Below the pieces are notes generated by a model. That model searched no databases. It was not told where the DNA came from and saw nothing but the letters and a program-made list of their open reading frames with translations. DNA of 39,109 nucleotides, from positions 1 to 39,109 of the forward strand of contig JBBREM010000011.1 in assembly GCA_038202925.1 (NCBI GenBank). Direction: 5' to 3'. Each line of letters opens with the position of its first letter. Within the stretch, counting starts at the first letter, position 1. A program made the translations under genes and the position numbers. Shown here one piece after another: positions 34,100 to 39,109 of this stretch. Source of the stretch: JAEVZK01 sp038202925. GTDB lineage: Bacteria; Armatimonadota; Fimbriimonadia; Fimbriimonadales; Fimbriimonadaceae.

Positions 34100-35935
34100 A
34101 TGAACGTACTTGCGGCACTTGCTGCAGTCGCCGTGTTCGGCGGCCCTGGAGATCCTCTCGGTGCTTCGCCTGCCGTCGACCAGCCTCTGAACATCAAGCC
34201 GCCGAAGTCGCGATTCGAGCTGCAGGACCCGGTCAACGGCCTCCCCGCCGTGATGCTGGACTGGCAAAACGACAGCATCGGCCTCGCGCAGCAGGCCACT
34301 CGCGGCAGCCAAAAATATCAGGCGCGTATTCTGTGGATCGACGCGACCGCCAACATCGAGCGCTACAACACCGAGGAGAAGATCGTCGCCCTCGTGAAGA
34401 GCATCCAGGATGTTGGCTTTAACACGATCATTTACGATGTCAAGCCGATTTCCGGCCAAGTCGTCTACCGCAGCACGATCGCTCCAAAGCTGACGGAGTG
34501 GAAGGGCAGACAGCTTCCCGCCGACTTCGATCCGCTCGCCATCTTCACGCGCGAGGCGAGAAAGGACGGGATCACACTTTGCGTGTCGCTCAACGCGTTT
34601 AGCGAGGGCCACCAGATCATGCACTCTGGCCCCGCCTATTCCGGCGAGATGTCGAAGTGGCAGACCGTGCTCTACTCGACGAAAATGAGCGTTTGGGGGC
34701 TCGCCGGAACTAGCGTAAACGTCTCGTCCGACTTCAACAAGCTCGCGCCGGGCGACCAGCAGATCAGCGCTTTCAACGAAACCGCCAAGCTGCCCGCTGC
34801 CCTCGACGACACCTACTTTTGCACAGCAATTAACCGCTTCGGGTTCGTCACGTCTTCGGAGTCGGGCGCGAACTTGTCGAAGGTGAAACTGCCAAACCTG
34901 GGCTCGATCCTGATCGGCCAGGGCTCCGCCGCCAATTTTCTTCGCATGAACGGCGTGGTCGGCCAGAAGCTGGCGTTCAAGACCTTGCCCGAATTCGTGC
35001 GGGCGAGCGAGCGGCCGGAGGAGCAGACGCCCCTCATGGTGAACCCGCTGCTGCACGAAGTGCAGGAATACGAGCGCAGCATCGTCCGCGAGATTCTGAC
35101 CAGCTACGATGTGGACGGCATCGTATACGACGACCGGCTCAGGTTCGGGGGGATCGACGCCGACTTCTCGGATTATTCGCAGTTCCAGTTTGAGAAGTAC
35201 ATCGGACGCCGGATTTCGTGGCCAGACGACGTGTACCGTTTCACCTTCAGCCCGGGCCTCAATCGCGGGCTTTCGCCGGGACCGTATTACGAGGCCTGGC
35301 TTACCTGGCGGGCGCAGAATTTGCGAAACTACGTGCTATCGGTGCGTCAGCTTGTCAAGACGATCAAACCCAAGGCGCTATTTGGGGTATATGCCGGCTC
35401 GTGGTATGGCGACTACCAGCGTTTCGGCAACAACTGGGCGGCGCCCGAGACCGATGCCGGATTCTGGTTTCTGACGCCCGAGTACGCCCAGACGGGGATC
35501 GCGCCCCAACTCGACTTTCTGATCACGGGCTGCTACTATCCGACGGCCACGATCAAGGAGGCAATGGAGATGGCGGTGCCGATCGGCTTCACCGTCGAGT
35601 CGGCGGGCCACCTCTCGAATCGCATGGTGCGCGATCAAAGCTGGACCTACGCGGGCCTTTCGCTGGATCAGTTCCGCAACAATCCGGACGGATTGCGCAA
35701 CGCGATTCAAGCCGCATGTGGGGCCACGCAGGGGGTCATGGTGTTCGACCTGTCGCACGATTTCGAAAGCTCCGTTCCCGTCTTTTTGCAAGCTTTCCGC
35801 AACCGCGTAAAGGCGCCCCACGACGCGCCAGGATTGCTTGCCGACGTTCGCAAGCGCCGGGCGGCCATCGATAAGCTCGGGAAAAAAGACTCGCCGGTGA
35901 TCGTGAACGGCGGATCAACCGGCGCCGGGATGTAG
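34100..35935 (+). CDS. GHL10-type (DUF187) glycoside hydrolase-like protein
   Basis: The 611-residue protein has a short hydrophobic N-terminus (MNVLAALAAVAVFGGPG, possible signal). A TIM-barrel core like GHL10/YngK proteins follows: QARILWIDATANIERY, VGFNTIIYDVKPISGQVVYRS, DPLAIFTREARKDGITLCVSLNAFSEGH, VDGIVYDDRLRFGGIDADFSDYS and FGVYAGSWYGDY. The acidic YDD and WYGDY positions fit a sugar-binding barrel. The substrate is unknown; members are usually extracellular. The stop directly touches the convergent stop of the next gene (no base between). No clear SD precedes the start. Confidence 0.85.
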   Translation: MNVLAALAAVAVFGGPGDPLGASPAVDQPLNIKPPKSRFELQDPVNGLPAVMLDWQNDSIGLAQQATRGSQKYQARILWIDATANIERYNTEEKIVALVKSIQDVGFNTIIYDVKPISGQVVYRSTIAPKLTEWKGRQLPADFDPLAIFTREARKDGITLCVSLNAFSEGHQIMHSGPAYSGEMSKWQTVLYSTKMSVWGLAGTSVNVSSDFNKLAPGDQQISAFNETAKLPAALDDTYFCTAINRFGFVTSSESGANLSKVKLPNLGSILIGQGSAANFLRMNGVVGQKLAFKTLPEFVRASERPEEQTPLMVNPLLHEVQEYERSIVREILTSYDVDGIVYDDRLRFGGIDADFSDYSQFQFEKYIGRRISWPDDVYRFTFSPGLNRGLSPGPYYEAWLTWRAQNLRNYVLSVRQLVKTIKPKALFGVYAGSWYGDYQRFGNNWAAPETDAGFWFLTPEYAQTGIAPQLDFLITGCYYPTATIKEAMEMAVPIGFTVESAGHLSNRMVRDQSWTYAGLSLDQFRNNPDGLRNAIQAACGATQGVMVFDLSHDFESSVPVFLQAFRNRVKAPHDAPGLLADVRKRRAAIDKLGKKDSPVIVNGGSTGAGM

Positions 35936-36481
35936 CTAGTCTTGGCCCGCCACGAGGGGAGAGCGCTTCCACTCATAACGGGTCATGAGGTCCTCGACCA
36001 GGACGTCGTATTTTTCGTGGTAGTGATGGGTATGCGGCGAGGGCAGAACGACTTCGCCCTCGGTGAACCCGTGGCTGGTTAGGAGATCGGCAAATCGATC
36101 AATCTCGCCAAACAGGTACAGCACGTTGTGCTGGTCGTAGACGAGCGTGACGCCGGATGCCGAGACGCGCAGATGGTGCCGGCCGTCTTCCTCAAAGAAC
36201 TCTCTGTATCGCGCAAAAAGTTCTAGGAGATCGTGAATCGCTAGGGGCTTTGTAAGCTCGTATCGGCCATCCTCTCGGCTTTGCGGCACGAGCAGCACGT
36301 ACTGCAGGGTGAAGGGGGGAGCCAGGGAGCCGGCGAGATTGAGCAGCAAATCGATGTGGCCGCGATCCGGTGCGACGACAAGCCAGCCCGTCTCGCGCTC
36401 GAAGACACCAGTGTACTGGTGCTCAACCCATCCGGCGCCTTCGACGAAGGCACCGAGTTTGTGTGGCTTCGATTGATCCAC
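35936..36481 (-). CDS. Hypothetical protein
   Basis: The 181-residue protein is hydrophilic and acidic (VVLPSPHTHHYHEKYDVLVEDLMTRYEWKRSP near the end) and has no signal peptide. HTHHYHEKYD is a His-rich stretch that could bind metal. No family recognised with certainty. It converges on the GHL10-like gene with abutting stops, and downstream of its start (36482-36659) lies a repeat with several hairpins. Confidence 0.6.
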   Translation of the reverse strand: MDQSKPHKLGAFVEGAGWVEHQYTGVFERETGWLVVAPDRGHIDLLLNLAGSLAPPFTLQYVLLVPQSREDGRYELTKPLAIHDLLELFARYREFFEEDGRHHLRVSASGVTLVYDQHNVLYLFGEIDRFADLLTSHGFTEGEVVLPSPHTHHYHEKYDVLVEDLMTRYEWKRSPLVAGQD

Positions 36482-36556
36482 TCTCAGAATAGTGACTCAA
36501 AGTCGAACTGCGGTGACAGTTCAACCACTGGATTGTCGCCGAGCGCTCTTTGGAGT

Positions 36557-36646
36557 GCGCGGCCTTGGCCGCGCTTTGTCCTGAATTCGTTCCGCTGCGG
36601 TCCAGCGGCGATGAATCGCCGCAGTGAAAGCGCGACTTCGTCGCGC
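36557..36646. repeat. Composite intergenic element of three perfect hairpins
   Basis: Perfect palindromes: GCGCGGCC-TT-GGCCGCGC at 36557-36574, GCGGCGAT-GA-ATCGCCGC at 36605-36622, and GCGCGAC-TTC-GTCGCGC at 36630-36646, with a shorter CCGCT/AGCGG pair at 36592-36608. The flanks GGAGTGCG and CGCACTCC at the ends are inverse to each other, so the whole element is itself an inverted repeat (about 36552-36651). Confidence 0.85.
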
Positions 36647-36659
36647 ACTCCCATAGTGA

Positions 36660-37844
36660 CTATCGCGCGTCGACCGGAACACCGCCCACCGCGCCAACCG
36701 CGAAGATGAAGTCGTCCTTGCTCACCTTGTCTACGGTGGCGCTCGATCCCTTGACAGCTCGGATGTGCTGCCAGACGGGGCTGCTGGTTTCGCGCCAGTA
36801 GAGAACGTATTCGGGGGCTGAACCCTTCCAGGTGACCGTCGTGTCGTGGCCTTGCGCACGGTCGATCCGTACGTCGGTCGGCCCCTCCGTCGCGTTCGCG
36901 AGCGACATGGCGGCGAGCAGATTCATGCGCGCCGAGTTGGCGAGCTGGTTCCAGTCCATGTATTGCGGAAGATCTTTCTCGGTGTGTTGGTGGGTGTACT
37001 CCTCGTAGGGGTCCACGAATCGCACTGCGGTGAAGCCCTCGCGGTTGAAGGGCGTATGGTCGCCGCCGCGGCCGAAGCGGTCGGCGCGGAACACGAGCTT
37101 GACGTTGAAGCCTTTCACCTTGTCGCGGGTCGTCCACTCGATAAAGCGCGCCAACTCGCGGCTGTTGTGGCGCAGCACCGGCTGGCCGTCGGCGGTTCGC
37201 GCGCCGGGCGGGACTTCTTCGCTGAATAGCCGCACATGGTGCGGATCGCCCTGCCCGTTGTTAATCCGGCTCGTGCCGATCATGTCGTTGCTGAGCACCG
37301 CCTCGATCTTCCAGTTCTCGGCCTTCGCCCGCTTGGCCAGGGCCGTCGAGCCGAGCAGTCCCTGCTCCTCCCCGGAGAAGGCGACGAATATCATCGTCTG
37401 ATTCCACTTGCCCTGGGCCATCACTCGTGCCAGCTCAAGCGCTAGCGCGGTCCCGCTCCCGTCATCATTGGCGCCGGGAGATGGCAGGGTCCATTGGCCC
37501 TCGGGTCCCGCCGTCATGTTGATGGTGTCGAAGTGTCCACCAATCACCACCCGCCGTTCCGTCGCCCCAGGCAAGGTGGCCACCACCTGAACGACGTCCT
37601 TGTCCTGCTTGATCCGCTGGCCCTTCACGGCTGGGTAGTGCATGATCTCGACCTGCATCCCGGGGATCTTTCGGTATTCGCCGGCGATCCATTCGGCAGC
37701 CTCGGTCAGCGTCGGGTTGTTGGTGTTGCGATCGTGCCACGAGGCGAGCTTTTCCACCGTCGCCCGCATCCGCGCGGGATCGATCTGGTGAAGCAGCATG
37801 TCGGGGGACTGGAGGATGGCGGTCATGGCGAGAAGTGCGAGCAT
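36660..37844 (-). CDS. M28-family zinc metallopeptidase with signal peptide
   Basis: The 394-residue protein starts at ATG 37844 (MLALLAMTAILQSPD), a weak signal peptide; longer upstream reading would overlap the DUF899 gene. M28 features: IGGHFDTINM with zinc His104, GANDDGSGTALALE with bridging Asp127, FSGEEQGLLG with catalytic Glu159 and zinc Glu160, SNDMIG with Asp187, and a late His in YTHQHTEKD. All five metal sites are visible. A fibronectin-like C-terminal part (WKGSAPEYVLYWRETSSPVWQHI) follows. It cleaves N-terminal residues of peptides, probably outside the cytoplasm. It starts 20 bp after the DUF899 stop. Confidence 0.9.
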   Translation of the reverse strand: MLALLAMTAILQSPDMLLHQIDPARMRATVEKLASWHDRNTNNPTLTEAAEWIAGEYRKIPGMQVEIMHYPAVKGQRIKQDKDVVQVVATLPGATERRVVIGGHFDTINMTAGPEGQWTLPSPGANDDGSGTALALELARVMAQGKWNQTMIFVAFSGEEQGLLGSTALAKRAKAENWKIEAVLSNDMIGTSRINNGQGDPHHVRLFSEEVPPGARTADGQPVLRHNSRELARFIEWTTRDKVKGFNVKLVFRADRFGRGGDHTPFNREGFTAVRFVDPYEEYTHQHTEKDLPQYMDWNQLANSARMNLLAAMSLANATEGPTDVRIDRAQGHDTTVTWKGSAPEYVLYWRETSSPVWQHIRAVKGSSATVDKVSKDDFIFAVGAVGGVPVDAR

Positions 37845-37864
37845 CGTCGTGGGTTTACCCGCGA

Positions 37865-38446
37865 TCAGTAGCTGTACTGCGGCTCCCAACCGTTGGGACC
37901 TGCTTCGAGTAGGTCGAACAGGTGCCAAATCGCGCAGAAGTCGTCTCCTTCGCCGAGATCCGCTTGGGCGACTCGCACGATGAAGCCGTCGGCCTGACGC
38001 TTAAAGCTCGATATGCCCGGCCACGGCCCTTCTTTGCCATCTTCGTAGGGCTTCCACATGCCCATGTCCTTAGTGAACGCGCGGGCGGCGTCGGAAACCA
38101 TCCGGAACGGCCATCCGCGGCTTTCGGCGAACTCCTTCTGGGTCGCGGGATCGTCCGGCGAGACGAGGACGAAGGCGCAGCGGTCTACGATGTGCGGGTA
38201 GAAACCGATCAGTCCGTCGGCCCAGAGCGTGCAAAACCGGCACCCTTTGCCCATGTTGTGAAGAATCAGCAGCTCGTCCCTCCCGTTAAAGAGATCTACG
38301 AGGGTTTCGTCTTGGGCGAACGTGTATTTGGGCAAAGCTTGGCGAGGCTGGGTGCGCCGCAACTCGGCTAGCTCTTTCTTCTTTGCGACGATGTCCTTTT
38401 CAAGCGTTTCGATTGCGGTGGTGCGGTCTTCTCCGACGGTAGCCAT
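37865..38446 (-). CDS. DUF899/thioredoxin-like protein
   Basis: The 193-residue protein has an N-terminal coiled segment (RTTAIETLEKDIVAKKKELAELRR) and a thioredoxin-like domain with CRFC (Cys69-Cys72) in HNMGKGCRFCTLWADGL, the DUF899 hallmark. Later motifs (VSPDDPATQKEFAESRGWPF, FCAIWHLFDLLEAG) match this family. It is predicted as a cytoplasmic dithiol-disulfide oxidoreductase; the partner is unknown. It is probably co-transcribed with the M28 peptidase (20 bp gap). Confidence 0.82.
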   Translation of the reverse strand: MATVGEDRTTAIETLEKDIVAKKKELAELRRTQPRQALPKYTFAQDETLVDLFNGRDELLILHNMGKGCRFCTLWADGLIGFYPHIVDRCAFVLVSPDDPATQKEFAESRGWPFRMVSDAARAFTKDMGMWKPYEDGKEGPWPGISSFKRQADGFIVRVAQADLGEGDDFCAIWHLFDLLEAGPNGWEPQYSY

Positions 38447-38529
38447 GGCTCATTATTGACCATCCGCACGGGGCTAAAATCACTTTATGGCGCGGGGTCA
38501 ATGGGAATCGACAGACGGACAGGCTCGCG

Positions 38530-39109
38530 CTAAACTCCGAGGCTGTCGCGCTCTTCCTCGAACTGCCGCTGCGCGGCTTCGAAGCACATGAGCATGCGCT
38601 CGATGGCGCGGATCGGGTTGCCGGAGAAGGGCCAGATGAACGCTTCACGGGTGACATAGGCATCCCGGTTCTTCTTGCCGATGATCGAGAAAACCCGTCC
38701 GGGGATGGAGGTTCGATCCTTGAACTGGATCGACAACCGGCCCTGCCGCGCGTCGAGCTTTTCGATGCCCGCCTCGCGCGCCTTCATGCGAAGTCCCATG
38801 ATCGCGAAGGCGTTGCTTACTTCCCCGGCGGGATGGCCGTACCGGTCCTCAACCTCCGCCTGAACCTGGCCGAGCGTCGCCTCATCCCGCGCTCCCATCA
38901 TGCGCTGGTAGTAGTAGAGCCGCTGCGCTTGATCTTTGATGTAGCTGTCCGGCAGCAGTGCCACCACCGGCACCTCGAATGCGGGGAGCGACTCGGCAAT
39001 GGAGGGTCCCGCTCCATCGGAACCGGTCGAGACGGAGCTCGATCCTCCATCGGCATCCACCGCATTCTTCAGATTGGTGACCGCCTCGTTGATGAGCTGG
39101 GTGAACAGC
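38530..39109 (-). CDS. mfd: Transcription-repair coupling factor, 3' end
   Basis: Only the last about 192 residues are in the window; the gene continues beyond the right edge. The reading frame stays open to 39109 (LFTQLINEAVTNLK). This is the Mfd C-terminal TRCF (D7) domain: VVALLPDSYIKDQAQRLYYYQRM, ATLGQVQAEVEDRYGHPAGEV, and a last helical part. It displaces stalled RNA polymerase and recruits UvrA. A Ser/Gly-rich linker (DADGGSSSVSTGSDG) before this domain is unusual. About 80 bp separate it from the DUF899 gene. Confidence 0.88.
   Translation of the reverse strand, partial: LFTQLINEAVTNLKNAVDADGGSSSVSTGSDGAGPSIAESLPAFEVPVVALLPDSYIKDQAQRLYYYQRMMGARDEATLGQVQAEVEDRYGHPAGEVSNAFAIMGLRMKAREAGIEKLDARQGRLSIQFKDRTSIPGRVFSIIGKKNRDAYVTREAFIWPFSGNPIRAIERMLMCFEAAQRQFEEERDSLGV

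Noticed and set aside
34097..35056. 319-codon antisense frame over the GHL10-like gene
   Set aside because: Shadow of a well-supported gene with no own motif.

Overview
The window is about 39.1 kb of GC-rich bacterial chromosome with dense, mostly operonic genes. Several points suggest an environmental bacterium of the Armatimonadota (Fimbriimonadia-like), though this is inference: many large PAS-type sensor kinases, prepilin-like proteins, secreted proteins with dockerin-like Ca-binding repeats, an archaeal-type prolyl-tRNA synthetase, a GHL10-type glycoside hydrolase, a cytoplasmic PspA, and abundant palindromic and heptamer intergenic repeats. No rRNA, tRNA, CRISPR array, phage or transposase was seen. 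TGA ends many genes normally, so the standard code applies.

Layout. 1-491: N-terminal part of an FAD-dependent amine oxidase/desaturase-like protein. 755-5701 (+): a three-gene phosphorelay operon (hybrid PAS kinase with a tandem PAS duplication, DivK-like receiver, second hybrid kinase with two DHp domains). 5705-13189 (-): a lipoprotein, a Ycf46-like AAA+ ATPase interrupted by an in-frame TGA inside its Walker A motif, hisC with a G-quadruplex-forming in-frame insertion, a PAS/GAF kinase, and a cystathionine gamma-synthase/lyase. 13190-13803: a 614-bp gene-free stretch with a dispersed palindrome and an exact-period 42-bp tandem repeat. 13804-16471 (-): three prepilin-like genes, one with a carbohydrate-binding-like tail. 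16543-17831 (-): an ECF sigma/anti-sigma pair. 17932-19777 (-): a secreted beta-propeller-like protein and a tiny Cys protein. 19778-20238: a 5'-truncated membrane ORF next to a perfect 13-bp inverted repeat. 20239-22837 (-): a sigma factor fused to a degenerate GGDEF domain, preceded by the pilus/secretion platform protein PilC/GspF. 23117-24824 (+): a secreted dockerin-type protein and a cyclophilin. 24920-29382 (-): an overlapping operon of HD-GYP protein, degenerate HD protein, family-39-like glycosyltransferase and XerC/D-like recombinase. 29581-39109: a secreted hypothetical, proS, pspA with a frameshifted MmcQ/YjbR remnant, a GHL10-like hydrolase, M28 peptidase, DUF899 protein, and the 3' end of mfd.

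The most striking items are two. First, the sigma factor-GGDEF fusion keeps the c-di-GMP inhibitory-site RxxD motif at the canonical spacing but has lost the catalytic GGDEF. It is a candidate c-di-GMP-responsive sigma factor, encoded next to pilC, with an HD-GYP enzyme about 7 kb away. Second, a TGA stands where the Cys of a GxxGCGKS Walker A is expected in an otherwise intact AAA+ gene. Intergenic space is unusually rich in palindromic and 7-bp-period repeats.
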